Source: RGIG2041 sp045578865 (GTDB lineage Bacteria > Bacillota > Clostridia > UBA1381 > UMGS1253). From it: a stretch of 64,000 nt of DNA. The stretch's first letter is position 1; each line of letters opens with the position of its first letter. Of the stretch, positions 53,852 through 61,387 are shown piece after piece. The notes beneath the pieces are model-generated. The model was given only the letters and a program-made list of their open reading frames with translations. It was not told the origin of the DNA and searched no databases. The stretch covers positions 38,318 through 102,317 of the forward strand of contig JAZNLB010000017.1 in the NCBI GenBank assembly GCA_045578865.1, written 5' to 3'. The position numbers and the translations under genes are program-made.

Positions 53852-54268
53852 TCACTTTGCTTTCGGCTTCTTCGCACCGTAGCGGCTTCTGGCCTGGTTA
53901 CGGTTTGCAACACCCTGTGCATCCAGAGTACCGCGGATGATGTGGTAACGCGTACCCGGAAGGTCACGCACACGACCGCCCTCGATCAATACAACGCTAT
54001 GCTCCTGCAGGTTGTGACCGATACCCGGAATGTAAGCTGTTACTTCGATGCCGTTTGTAAGACGCACTCTGGCAATCTTACGAAGTGCAGAGTTCGGCTT
54101 TTTCGGAGTCATTGTTCTAACGGAAGTACATACGCCGCGCTTCTGCGGTGCGCTTTGATCCGTTGCCTTCTTCTTCAGAGAGTTGAGACCCTTCTGGAGC
54201 GCCGGTGCTGTAGACTTAAACTCCTTGTCCTTTCTGCCTTTTCTTACCAACTGGTTAAATGTAGGCAT
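53852..54268 (-). CDS. rpsL: 30S ribosomal protein S12
   Basis: Decoding-centre protein. MPTFNQLVRKGRK, TPKKPNSALRK (streptomycin-site Lys retained) and NQARSRYGAKKPK are clear. The second streptomycin loop reads VLIEGGRVRDLPG: Arg replaces the usual Lys (E. coli position 88 with Met counted; residue 101 here), and Glu replaces the usual Arg five positions earlier. The usual modified Asp is present. At 138 residues it has the long N-terminal linker of many Gram-positives. Confidence 0.98.
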   Translation of the reverse strand: MPTFNQLVRKGRKDKEFKSTAPALQKGLNSLKKKATDQSAPQKRGVCTSVRTMTPKKPNSALRKIARVRLTNGIEVTAYIPGIGHNLQEHSVVLIEGGRVRDLPGTRYHIIRGTLDAQGVANRNQARSRYGAKKPKAK

Positions 54269-54319
54269 TTAAGTGATTCCTCCTTTCCCTTTTTCTTCTA
54301 TATATAAAAGCATCTGCTC

Positions 54320-54568
54320 TTATACCGATTTTAAGATGACCGCCACCGCCGCGCCGACATGAATACCCGCTGCGTGACCGAGCTTCTCCATTGTGTCTAT
54401 ATAGACAATGTCAACCGCCTTCTGCTTGCAAAGTGCAGCGAAGGGCTCGGTGACGTGAGGATCGGCGTCTTCTGCAATAAACGCCGTTTGTACATTACCC
54501 GCTTCTACCTCTTTTTTAGATTGCTTGATACCGACTCGGGCATCGGCATCCTTCAAAGTGTTTAACAT
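54320..54568 (-). CDS. ybxF: L7Ae-family RNA-binding protein
   Basis: An 82-residue L7Ae/L30e/Gadd45-type kink-turn binding protein. The N-terminus DARVGIKQSKKEVEAGNVQT, the middle AFIAEDADPHVTEPFAALCK, and the end LGHAAGIHVGAAVAVIL fit the Firmicutes YbxF group that opens str operons. Here it is the first gene behind a good promoter, not behind rpoC. Binding to k-turn RNA is a family inference. Confidence 0.9.
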   Translation of the reverse strand: MLNTLKDADARVGIKQSKKEVEAGNVQTAFIAEDADPHVTEPFAALCKQKAVDIVYIDTMEKLGHAAGIHVGAAVAVILKSV

Positions 54569-54655
54569 AATTTCCTCATTTCCTCCAAATCATCTACTGT
54601 TTACTTTTCTGTATTTGGGCGCACTACACCCACATACCTAAACCCAGACTAGCAT

Positions 54656-54684
54656 AGTATACTAGGATTTTCAAGGTTTGTCAA
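54656..54684 (-). promoter_or_regulatory. str operon promoter
   Basis: Minus-strand TTGACA (54679-54684) and TATACT (54656-54661) with 17-base spacing; the leader of about 80 bases runs to the L7Ae-like gene. Confidence 0.75.
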
Positions 54685-54696
54685 GCATTTTTTGAA

Positions 54697-54725
54697 TAAA
54701 AAATCCCCTATACCAGATAGGGGAT
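54697..54725 (-). terminator. Terminator of the candidate structured RNA and upstream accessory genes
   Basis: ATCCCCTAT-CTGGT-ATAGGGGAT followed on the minus strand by TTTTTT. It separates the accessory patch from the str promoter immediately downstream. Confidence 0.85.
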
Positions 54726-54836
54726 AAAGGGGAGAATTATATACAATAGGTAGGGAAAACTCGGCCCGAAAAACAACGGCAACGATAAATCAATGCCCTA
54801 CATAAATTGCGTTTGCAATTCATTTGTATTGTGTTG
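54698..54836 (-). ncRNA. Candidate structured small RNA, about 135-140 nt
   Basis: The minus-strand extended -10 (TATAAT at 54843-54848) predicts a start near 54836. Pairings read on the plus strand: ACAATA (54743-54748) with TATTGT (54827-54832), GTAGGG (54750-54755) with CCCTAC (54796-54801), and AATTGC (54805-54810) with GCAATT (54815-54820). The terminator follows at 54703-54725. There is no credible reading frame. The outer helix begins only about four bases after the predicted start. I do not recognise the class. Confidence 0.5.
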
Positions 54837-54842
54837 CTGCGT

Positions 54843-54886
54843 ATTATACCAAGAAAATGCGTAAGCGGCACATAGGCCGCTTGCTA
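54843..54886 (-). promoter_or_regulatory. Promoter region of the candidate small RNA, with CTATGT hairpin
   Basis: Minus strand: AAGCGGC-CTATGT-GCCGCTT, then TGGTATAAT. The stem differs from the copy at 32.14 kb by a compensating base-pair change (GGC/GCC versus GAC/GTC), with the same loop. No standard -35 is seen. Confidence 0.5.
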
Positions 54887-54916
54887 CGACTCTCAACTTG
54901 TCTGTGCATAAAAAAC

Positions 54917-54938
54917 GGGCGAGCACACAGGCTCGCCC
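54917..54938. repeat. GGGCGAGC hairpin, REP-like
   Basis: GGGCGAGC-ACACAG-GCTCGCCC followed by CCTACGG lies in the gene-free stretch 54886-55000. Similar GC hairpins with a CCTAC flank are common dispersed repeats in clostridial genomes, by recall; no second copy was seen in this window. Confidence 0.4.
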
Positions 54939-55000
54939 CTACGGAATTGGGCGTTTTGCAATTTGCAGAAGTCAACAAAAATGTGCGTCCTGCATTCGTT

Positions 55001-55579
55001 TTAGTTTTTGTCGATATATGAATCTATTCTTTCCAAAAAACTTTTCGGGATGGTGTCTTTTTTGATAACAATAATATCTCCGTAGCCATATTCGGGGGCC
55101 GCTTTATCTTTTGCTTCAACGCCCACTTCGAAACAATAGGATTCCGTATCTCCCGAAAGCTGCTTTTCAATCGTCGCATCATCGGCCAAATATAACGGTC
55201 CCAACCACTGTCCCGAAGGAAGATAAGTATAAAGATACGGTCCGGCTTCATCTGTTAAAAAGAACAAATCATAGCTCTGATTGCCCCACGAAATATCGTC
55301 CATATCCCATTGTCTGTAAAATCTATGCAAGGTTTGTTTGTATCCGCCCGTTGGATCCATATCATACAGGTTTACAGTGCATATCCACTTTTTCGGAGAA
55401 CTCAACTGCACATACCCGTATTTCCCGTCATAACTGCAGGTAAGGTCTTCGCCGTTACCCATTTCATGTATCGCATAAAACATGGTAACTGCAACGGCAG
55501 CAAAAATCAAAATCGCAATGCATACCGCCACAATTACTACCTTTATAATCGTTTTTTTCTTGTTTTTTTCCTTAGACAT
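55001..55579 (-). CDS. Membrane-anchored protein, unknown function (accessory locus)
   Basis: A 192-residue protein: a basic start (MSKEKNKKK), one membrane helix (about 11-35) and an extracellular domain of about 155 residues rich in Tyr, Trp and Asp (HRFYRQWDMDDISWGNQ, YLYTYLPSGQWLGPL). ATG 55579 has an AGGAGG site. It follows the 117-residue gene by 50 bases. It is adjacent to a truncated copy of the 32-kb effector gene, so a leftover immunity role is possible; no family is recognised. Confidence 0.7.
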   Translation of the reverse strand: MSKEKNKKKTIIKVVIVAVCIAILIFAAVAVTMFYAIHEMGNGEDLTCSYDGKYGYVQLSSPKKWICTVNLYDMDPTGGYKQTLHRFYRQWDMDDISWGNQSYDLFFLTDEAGPYLYTYLPSGQWLGPLYLADDATIEKQLSGDTESYCFEVGVEAKDKAAPEYGYGDIIVIKKDTIPKSFLERIDSYIDKN

Positions 55580-55630
55580 ATTTAATACCTCCTTGCGGTG
55601 AATATACAAAAGTCGCTGTGCCGGAAATTC

Positions 55631-55984
55631 TCAATCTTCCGGGATTTTTCTGATTTTCAAATTAAATTTTTCTTCACCTTCACTATTTGCAATTCCATCA
55701 ATATGAACATGAAAATCCGAATCCGCTGTTTCGAATAACGCAATATTCACCAAAAACTTTCCCAATTCATAAAGCGCTTTATTGCTACCTTGGATTTCTA
55801 TATTGTATTGATTGTCTGCCTCGAATTCATCAGTAGAATGATTGAAACGATAGTTTTCAAAAACATCTATACACAACTCATTAATATTTTGAGGATGTTC
55901 AACCCCGCCTTTATAAACATTTTTCTTTGCATTTACAACCTCTTTTGTATAGTTGAGTTCCAAAGTAACTTTTTTAGTATTCAA
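55631..55984 (-). CDS. Small protein of unknown function (accessory locus)
   Basis: A 117-residue protein starting at TTG 55984 (AGAGGA site), MNTKKVTLELNYTKEVVNAK. It is beta-rich and acidic, with FHVHIDGIANSEGEEKF near the end. The phrase FHVHIDG resembles IHIHVDG at the C-terminus of the neighbouring truncated gene, so related domains could have been swapped here, but the match is only seven residues. Possibly an immunity-type protein; not recognised. Confidence 0.6.
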   Translation of the reverse strand: MNTKKVTLELNYTKEVVNAKKNVYKGGVEHPQNINELCIDVFENYRFNHSTDEFEADNQYNIEIQGSNKALYELGKFLVNIALFETADSDFHVHIDGIANSEGEEKFNLKIRKIPED

Positions 55985-56079
55985 AACAAATCCTCTTTTC
56001 TTTATGTCAATTTATTAAAAAGCTGGAAAGCTTTCTTTATCCAATCGACAACTTTGTCTCTTTTTCGAATTCCTTTTGA

Positions 56080-56289
56080 TTAATCTTGAATATCATCCAC
56101 GGTGTTTAAAAATATTTTTTCTCCATCGACATGTATATGGATATTTCCGTTGCTTTTGAGAAAGCTTTGCGTTTTTATTTTGTTTGCATCGTTGTAAAAA
56201 TAACTGAGCGCAGAATCTGCAATGCCGTCCTCATCGAAAATACTTCCTTTTTTCTCATTATACGCTTTCCGCGCATTTTTGTCCAGCAT
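56080..56289 (-). pseudogene. 5'-truncated copy of the 32-kb effector-like gene
   Basis: The 69 codons match residues 16-63 of the gene at 32250 at 44 of 48 positions, then end in a different 21-residue tail (NIHIHVDGEKIFLNTVDDIQ). The promoter is kept, but about 68 bases containing ribosome site, ATG and the first codons are missing. The breakpoint lies between two CGCAAAA repeats in the intact copy (32212 and 32279). No ribosome site precedes the remaining ATG, so it is probably not translated well. It marks a second accessory locus of the same type. Confidence 0.75.
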
Positions 56290-56313
56290 TAGCCGCGTTT
56301 TGCGAATGTTTAT

Positions 56314-56375
56314 ATTATACCAAGGAAAAAAGGGGTACTACTATCAACTTTTGGGCGCATGCCTATGTGCCGCGG
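56314..56375 (-). promoter_or_regulatory. Promoter of the truncated effector copy
   Basis: Minus-strand extended -10 TGGTATAAT (TATAAT at 56314-56319), preceded by AGTTGATAGTAGTA and a degenerate CTATGT hairpin; near-identical to the promoter region at 32.14-32.20 kb. It may now drive the two downstream genes. Confidence 0.55.
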
Positions 56376-56382
56376 CGCAAAC

Positions 56383-56413
56383 AAAAAAGGAATCACATCC
56401 GTGATTCCTTTTT
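56383..56413 (-). terminator. Terminator after yqeY
   Basis: AAAAAAGGAATCAC-ATCC-GTGATTCCTTTTTC directly after the yqeY stop; ends the rpsU-yqeY transcript. Confidence 0.85.
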
Positions 56414-56415
56414 CT

Positions 56416-56859
56416 TTAAGACAACAATTTTTTTGCAATTGCGCCGATGGTTTTACCGTCTGCGCGACCTTTGGTCTGCGCGGTAACCATACCCATAACC
56501 TTGCCCATATCCTTTACGGATGCGGCGCCGGTTTTAGCGATTGCCTCACGCACGATTTGCTCAAGTTCTTCTTCGGAAAGTTGCTTCGGAAGATAACCAA
56601 GCAAAACTTCCATCTCACGCTTTAAGTTCTCAACCAAATCCTCTCTGCCGCTTTTTTCAAATTCCGGCAGGGAATCTTTTCTCTGCTTGAGCTCCTTGGC
56701 TATGACATCAATCACGCCGTTTTCATCCAATTCGGTGAGGTGGTCTTTTTCGTATTGCAGAATGGCAGAACGGACAAGTTGCACCGTGTTTTTACGGATG
56801 ACATCCTTTTCCTTCATTGCTGTTTTTAAATCTGCCGCAAGTTGTTCTTTGAGTCCCAT
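56416..56859 (-). CDS. yqeY: GatB/YqeY domain protein
   Basis: A 147-residue protein of the YqeY family, related to the tail domain of the amidotransferase GatB: MGLKEQLAADLKTAMKEKDV, LPEFEKSGREDLVENLKREM, LLGYLPKQLSEEELEQIV and the glycine-rich end GKVMGMVTAQTKGRADG. tRNA-related function is assumed by domain kinship. Start at ATG 56859 (GGGGGT site). rpsU-yqeY is a widespread gene pair. Confidence 0.93.
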   Translation of the reverse strand: MGLKEQLAADLKTAMKEKDVIRKNTVQLVRSAILQYEKDHLTELDENGVIDVIAKELKQRKDSLPEFEKSGREDLVENLKREMEVLLGYLPKQLSEEELEQIVREAIAKTGAASVKDMGKVMGMVTAQTKGRADGKTIGAIAKKLLS

Positions 56860-56874
56860 AACGAATACCCCCAA

Positions 56875-57051
56875 TTACTTAAACTTTCTTTTGCGGGCAG
56901 CCTCAGACTTCTTCTTACGCTTTACGCTCGGCTTTTCATAGTGCTCTCTCTTTCTAAGCTCCGTTAAAACGCCGGATTTCGCGCATTGACGCTTAAATCT
57001 GCGAAGTGCATTATCTAAAGACTCATTGTCCTTTACTCTGATTTCAGACAT
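56875..57051 (-). CDS. rpsU: 30S ribosomal protein S21
   Basis: A 58-residue basic protein (MSEIRVKDNESLDNALRRFK, then KREHYEKPSVKRKKKSEAAR). S21 helps mRNA start-site selection on the 30S subunit. The ATG at 57051 has a GGGAG site; longer upstream reading is unlikely. First gene before yqeY. Confidence 0.96.
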   Translation of the reverse strand: MSEIRVKDNESLDNALRRFKRQCAKSGVLTELRKREHYEKPSVKRKKKSEAARKRKFK

Positions 57052-57130
57052 TACTTTCACTCCCTTCACTACTATATACATAATAGTGTTTACCTCGTCA
57101 AAATGGACAAGGTATACAAATGTACTACAT

Positions 57131-57160
57131 ATTATACTCCAAAACAAGCCGTCCTGTCAA
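57131..57160 (-). promoter_or_regulatory. rpsU promoter
   Basis: Minus-strand TTGACA (57155-57160) and TATAAT (57131-57136) with 18-base spacing. Confidence 0.75.
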
Positions 57161-57196
57161 TAGGGAATTGCATTTTTTTCATTTGTGAAAAAACAG

Positions 57197-57225
57197 TTGT
57201 TTTTTTGTCCGCATAAGTATAAAAT
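57197..57225 (+). promoter_or_regulatory. Promoter of the glycosyltransferase-ispD-ispF operon
   Basis: TTGTTT (57197-57202) and TAAAAT (57220-57225) with 17-base spacing, 38 bases before the first gene; divergent from the rpsU promoter. Confidence 0.55.
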
Positions 57226-57262
57226 ATAAGGTAGAAACACAAAAGAAACGGAGACAGGGCAG

Positions 57263-58384
57263 ATGAACATTTTAATTTTATCCATCAAAGCAGGCATGGG
57301 CCATCACAAAACCGGCATGGCGATTCACGATTACTTTGAAAGCCGCGGCGCAAGATGCGAAATGCTTAACACCTTCGACTATATAAACCATGCTCTGTCC
57401 GAATCCGTTAACCAGGGCTACCTCCTTTCGACCAAATTCACGCCGAAGATGTGGGGTAAAATGTATCGACTGGCGGAGAAAAAACAAAAAATCGACCCGA
57501 ATATTTTTTCCGACACCATCAATAAAATCACTACCGGGAAGTTGCTCAAATTCGTGCAGGAATTTGAGCCGGATGCGATTATATGTACGCATGTTTTTGC
57601 CGCACAAATCGCAACCTATTTTAAGCGCAAGTGCAATATTACCTGTCCGATGTACGGCATCATCACCGATTTTACGGTGCATCCGTTCTGGGAAGATGTG
57701 GATATGGATTACTATGTTACGGCGTCCCGACTATTAAATCTGCAACTTGAAAAGCGTGGGCTGGACTGCCGCAAAGCCTTGCCTTTCGGCATCCCGATTG
57801 AACCGAAATTCGCTGTAAAAACGGAAAAGCGTGCCGCAAGAGCCGCGCTCGGCATTGAAAACAAGCCGACTGTTTTAGTGATGATGGGTTCAATGGGGCA
57901 CGGCAAACTCGAAGGCAGTTTAGAAAAGCTCGACAATATGGGTCATGATTTTCAAATCCTTTGCGTTTGCGGCAATAACAAGCAGTTAAAACGCAGTATT
58001 GAAAATCGAATTTGGAAAAAATCCGTGCTGGCGCTCGGCTATGTAGATAATGTAGAACTTTTAATGGATGCGGCGGATGTGCTTATCACCAAACCGGGCG
58101 GTCTGACCACCTCGGAATTTCTTGCCAAGGGGCTGCCTGCCATTTTGCTGAATCCCATCCCGGGACAAGAGGACAGAAACACGGAATTCTTATTAAACAA
58201 CGGACTTGCCATCCGCGTAAGCAAGACCTTCCCCATAGATGAAGCGGTATATCAACTTTTACTGCACCCCTGGAGATTGGACATGCTTTCGCTTGCCACC
58301 AAAAACATGGGCAAGCCGAATGCGGTTTGCGATTTGTATGACCATATTGCGGAAAATATGATGCAGAAAATAAGGGGGAAATAA
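57263..58384 (+). CDS. MGDG-synthase-type glycolipid glycosyltransferase (GT28)
   Basis: A 373-residue cytosolic/peripheral-membrane glycosyltransferase. The N-terminal MGDG-synthase domain (MNILILSIKAGMGHHKTGMA, then CTHVFAAQIATYF) and the C-terminal GT28 domain (VLVMMGSMGHGKLEG, LITKPGGLTTSEFLAKGLP, NPIPGQEDRNTEFL) resemble UgtP-type enzymes that add sugar to diacylglycerol to make membrane glycolipids and lipoteichoic acid anchors. The exact donor is not readable. First gene of an operon with ispD and ispF. Confidence 0.9.
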   Translation: MNILILSIKAGMGHHKTGMAIHDYFESRGARCEMLNTFDYINHALSESVNQGYLLSTKFTPKMWGKMYRLAEKKQKIDPNIFSDTINKITTGKLLKFVQEFEPDAIICTHVFAAQIATYFKRKCNITCPMYGIITDFTVHPFWEDVDMDYYVTASRLLNLQLEKRGLDCRKALPFGIPIEPKFAVKTEKRAARAALGIENKPTVLVMMGSMGHGKLEGSLEKLDNMGHDFQILCVCGNNKQLKRSIENRIWKKSVLALGYVDNVELLMDAADVLITKPGGLTTSEFLAKGLPAILLNPIPGQEDRNTEFLLNNGLAIRVSKTFPIDEAVYQLLLHPWRLDMLSLATKNMGKPNAVCDLYDHIAENMMQKIRGK

Positions 58385-58388
58385 GTCG

Positions 58389-59108
58389 ATGACAAAGAAC
58401 CCGACCGCCTGCGCGGTGATTGTTTGTGCCGGAAGCGGCACGCGCATGAAGCAAATTAAAAAAAAGGACGGCACTGCCGTCAACAAAGTCTTTCGTGAAA
58501 TTGCAGGCGTACCGATTGTGGCACACACCGTACACGCTTTTGAACAGACCGCCTGCATCGGCAGCATCGTTTTGGTGACTCGAAGCGAGGATATTGCCGA
58601 GTTGTCTGCACTGGTACGCGAATTTGAATTTAAAAAAGTAAAAAGCATCGTCTGCGGCGGCGCAACACGGCAGGCCTCCGTAGCAAACGGTCTTGCCGAA
58701 GCGGACAGCGAAATTGTTTTAATCCACGACGGCGCACGCGCCCTGGTAACGCCAACCCTCATCGAACGCGTCTACAACGGGTTGCTCAGCGGAAAAGCCG
58801 CAGGCGTAACGGTTGCCGTAAAGGCAAAAGATTCCTTAAAACGCGCAGGTGCCGATGGCATTGTAAAAGAAAGCCTTTCACGCGAGGATGTCTATAACAT
58901 CCAGACCCCACAGGGCTTTTACACCGAAGATATTGTCTCGTTCCATAAAAAAGCTACCGCAGAAGGCTATGCCGGTACGGACGATTGCATGATTGCCGAA
59001 TACTGCGGCGGCAAAATTTTGCTTGTAGAAGGCGATTATACCAATATAAAAATTACGACGGAGGAAGATATGGATTACGCTCACTTCCTCATTACAAAGG
59101 AGAATTAA
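58389..59108 (+). CDS. ispD: 2-C-methyl-D-erythritol 4-phosphate cytidylyltransferase
   Basis: MEP-pathway enzyme making CDP-methylerythritol for isoprenoids. The nucleotide-binding start VIVCAGSGTRMKQIKKKDGT is followed by NKVFREIAG, where Asn-Lys stands in place of the usual Pro-Lys. Other signatures are GGATRQASVANGL, LIHDGARALVTP, VAVKAKDSLKRA and TDDCMIAEYCGG. 239 residues. It overlaps no neighbour and precedes ispF by 2 bases. Confidence 0.94.
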   Translation: MTKNPTACAVIVCAGSGTRMKQIKKKDGTAVNKVFREIAGVPIVAHTVHAFEQTACIGSIVLVTRSEDIAELSALVREFEFKKVKSIVCGGATRQASVANGLAEADSEIVLIHDGARALVTPTLIERVYNGLLSGKAAGVTVAVKAKDSLKRAGADGIVKESLSREDVYNIQTPQGFYTEDIVSFHKKATAEGYAGTDDCMIAEYCGGKILLVEGDYTNIKITTEEDMDYAHFLITKEN

Positions 59109-59110
59109 CT

Positions 59111-59605
59111 ATGATGCGAATCGGACACGGATATGATGTACATCGGCTGACAGAGGGCAGAGACCTCATTTTAGGCGGCGTAAAAATTCCGTACGAACTA
59201 GGCCTTTTAGGACATTCGGATGCAGATGTTTGCGTGCACGCGCTGATGGATGCTATCTTAGGTGCGGCGGCGCTCGGCGATATCGGTCAGCATTTTCCGG
59301 ATACGGACGAGCAATACAAAGGCGCAGACAGTTTGGAGCTTCTGCGCGAGGTTTGCGAACTCATTGAAGACTTGGGCTACGCACTGGTCAATGCGGATAT
59401 CACAATTATCGCACAAAAGCCGAAACTGGCACCATACATATCTGCCATGCGCGAAAACATCGCCGATGTGTGCGGCACGGATATTTGCGACATCAATGTA
59501 AAAGCCACCACCACAGAAAAACTCGGCTTCGAGGGGCGCGGTGAGGGCATCAGTACCCATGCAGTTGTATTGCTGAGCAAGGCGGAATTGCCCATAGAAG
59601 ATTAA
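59111..59605 (+). CDS. ispF: 2-C-methyl-D-erythritol 2,4-cyclodiphosphate synthase
   Basis: Next MEP-pathway step after IspD and IspE. Zinc ligands lie in RIGHGYDVHRL (Asp9, His11) with a further His near 43; LGHSDADVCVHALMDAILGA and TTTEKLGFEGRGEGIST are signature blocks. The two ATG codons at 59111 and 59114 both fit a GGAG site; the second would restore the canonical residue numbering. 164 residues. Ends the operon. Confidence 0.96.
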   Translation: MMRIGHGYDVHRLTEGRDLILGGVKIPYELGLLGHSDADVCVHALMDAILGAAALGDIGQHFPDTDEQYKGADSLELLREVCELIEDLGYALVNADITIIAQKPKLAPYISAMRENIADVCGTDICDINVKATTTEKLGFEGRGEGISTHAVVLLSKAELPIED

Positions 59606-59615
59606 ATTTCAAAAT

Positions 59616-59643
59616 AAAAAAGGAGTCGGCTGACTCCTTTTTT
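59616..59643. terminator. Bidirectional terminator between ispF and the MgtC-like gene
   Basis: AAAAAGGAGTC-GGCT-GACTCCTTTTTT at convergent ends; the minus-strand side begins at the MgtC-like stop. Confidence 0.85.
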
Positions 59644-60311
59644 CATGCAATTTTTAAAGACGAAACGCCATCACAAGCAGAAAGCGAAATCATGAGTTCG
59701 CCGATTTCCTTGTCAAGCGGCAAAACGATAAGCACCTTCAAAAGCATTGCATTGTCATCGTCTGTGGAAGTTTTGATTTGCTTTACCGAAACACCTTCCG
59801 CTGCCAAAACTGTCAGCACACTTTTCATCGCATCTTTATCTTCCAAGGTAAACTTTACGGCATACTGATTTGCGTGCAACTGCAATTTTGTCGAAACCTT
59901 ACGCAGTGCAATCATGGTAAAAAGCATCAAAAGCACCACAACCGCCGCCACAATGTAGCACCCGATGCCGATGGCAATACCGACACACGCTGTTGTCCAA
60001 ATACCGGCCGCCGTGGTGATCCCACGGATACGGTTACCGTCAATCAAAATACTGCCCGCACCGAGAAAACCGATACCGCTGATAATCTGAGCGCCCATGC
60101 GTAACATCTCGGTCGGAATCAAAAATTTCGCCGCCGCCAGTTCGCTGACCACCATGATGGTCGCCGCACCGAGACACACGATGATGTGTGTGCGAAGACC
60201 CGCATCGTGGTTGGAACCCGCTCTTTCCAAACCAATCAAGCCACCGAGCAGCACAGCCGCTACCAGACGGATGCAAATTTCCAAAAGCATCCCAATTTCA
60301 AATTGTAACAT
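59643..60311 (-). CDS. MgtC/SapB-family membrane protein
   Basis: A 222-residue protein with four or five membrane segments in the first 140 residues and a C-terminal ACT-like domain (about 145-222). The family core is GGLIGLERAGSNHDAGLRTH, then LRMGAQIISGIGFLGAGSIL, TAAGIWTTACVGIAIGIG. Members are linked to Mg2+ limitation and intracellular survival, but the function is indirect and unclear. Start at ATG 60311; a GTG two codons earlier is possible. Confidence 0.9.
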   Translation of the reverse strand: MLQFEIGMLLEICIRLVAAVLLGGLIGLERAGSNHDAGLRTHIIVCLGAATIMVVSELAAAKFLIPTEMLRMGAQIISGIGFLGAGSILIDGNRIRGITTAAGIWTTACVGIAIGIGCYIVAAVVVLLMLFTMIALRKVSTKLQLHANQYAVKFTLEDKDAMKSVLTVLAAEGVSVKQIKTSTDDDNAMLLKVLIVLPLDKEIGELMISLSACDGVSSLKIA

Positions 60312-60398
60312 TTCCACAACCTTCGCCCCTTTTTTAATGAGAATATTTTTAAATCCGATCGAGTTCTCCCCATCTCCATGAACGAATTTTGTAAACCA

Positions 60399-61385
60399 TT
60401 ATAACATTTCTTTTCTCAATGTTGCTCCATCTTTTACCGAAAGGTAGGCCGGTGCAATATCAAATACGGTTTTACAACCTCTTACACCTTCCGCGCCGAG
60501 ACGGTAAGCCGCGCGTGCATATGCCACAATCACCGATGCAGTAAATTCCGGGTTGGAATCAAGTTTCAAACTGTATTCTATCACATGCTTGTGTTCACCG
60601 TTTGCCCCCGTCTTACCCGTACGAATCACAAAACCGCCGTGTGGAATACCGCTGTGGTCACGCACAAGTTCTTCCTTTGTAATAAAGTGCACAGTTGTAT
60701 CGTAATCTGCAAAGTAGTTCGGCATTGTTTTGATTTCTTCTTCAATTCTTGCCTTGTCCGCGCCTTCCTTTGCTACAACAAAACACTCACGCAAATGCTT
60801 TTGTCTGGTAGACAGCTGCGGATTTACGCCACTGCGGACTGCATCGAGTGCGGCAGGTACCGGAATGGTGTACTGCTTGGCATCCAAAACGCCTTCAATA
60901 CGGCGAATTGCATCGGAGTGCCCCTGGCTGACACCCTTGCCCCAGAATGTATAATCCTTACCGTCCGGCAAAATCGCACTCGCATAGAGGCGATTTAAAG
61001 AAAACATGCCCGGATCCCAGCCGACGGAAATGATACCGACCTTGCCGGATGCCTTTGCTACGGTATCCACCGCCGCAAAATGCTCCGGAATTTTTGCATG
61101 TGTATCAAAACTGTCCACCACATGGAAAAGTTTTGCAAGCGCCGGCGTTTGCACCGGCAAATCCGTTGCACTGCCGCCGCACAAAATCATAACATCAATT
61201 TCATCTTTCATGCTTTCCGCCGCATCCGCATGCAAAACCGAAACGCCTTTGCTTAAAATTTTTACACGCTCCGGCGGACGGCGTGTAAATACCGCCACCA
61301 ATTCCATATCCGGATTTTGACGAATTGCACATTCTACGCCGCGGCCCAAATTGCCGTATCCAAAAATACCAATTCTGATTGCCAT
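60399..61385 (-). CDS. ddh: meso-Diaminopimelate D-dehydrogenase
   Basis: NADPH-dependent single-step route from tetrahydrodipicolinate and ammonia to meso-diaminopimelate, used for lysine and peptidoglycan. The Rossmann start IRIGIFGYGNLGRGVE, LCGGSATDLP, GWDPGMFSLNRLYA and FWGKGVSQGHSDAIRRI match Ddh. 328 residues, full length. It follows rqcH by 2 bases, so the two are co-transcribed. It suggests meso-DAP peptidoglycan. Confidence 0.95.
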   Translation of the reverse strand: MAIRIGIFGYGNLGRGVECAIRQNPDMELVAVFTRRPPERVKILSKGVSVLHADAAESMKDEIDVMILCGGSATDLPVQTPALAKLFHVVDSFDTHAKIPEHFAAVDTVAKASGKVGIISVGWDPGMFSLNRLYASAILPDGKDYTFWGKGVSQGHSDAIRRIEGVLDAKQYTIPVPAALDAVRSGVNPQLSTRQKHLRECFVVAKEGADKARIEEEIKTMPNYFADYDTTVHFITKEELVRDHSGIPHGGFVIRTGKTGANGEHKHVIEYSLKLDSNPEFTASVIVAYARAAYRLGAEGVRGCKTVFDIAPAYLSVKDGATLRKEML

Positions 61386-61387
61386 AG

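Noticed and set aside
54698..54836. Known small RNAs (6S, SRP RNA, tmRNA) at the candidate RNA gene
   Set aside because: It is too short and lacks the SRP GGAA tetraloop motif, tmRNA tRNA-like ends and the 6S open-bubble helix pattern, so no known class was assigned.
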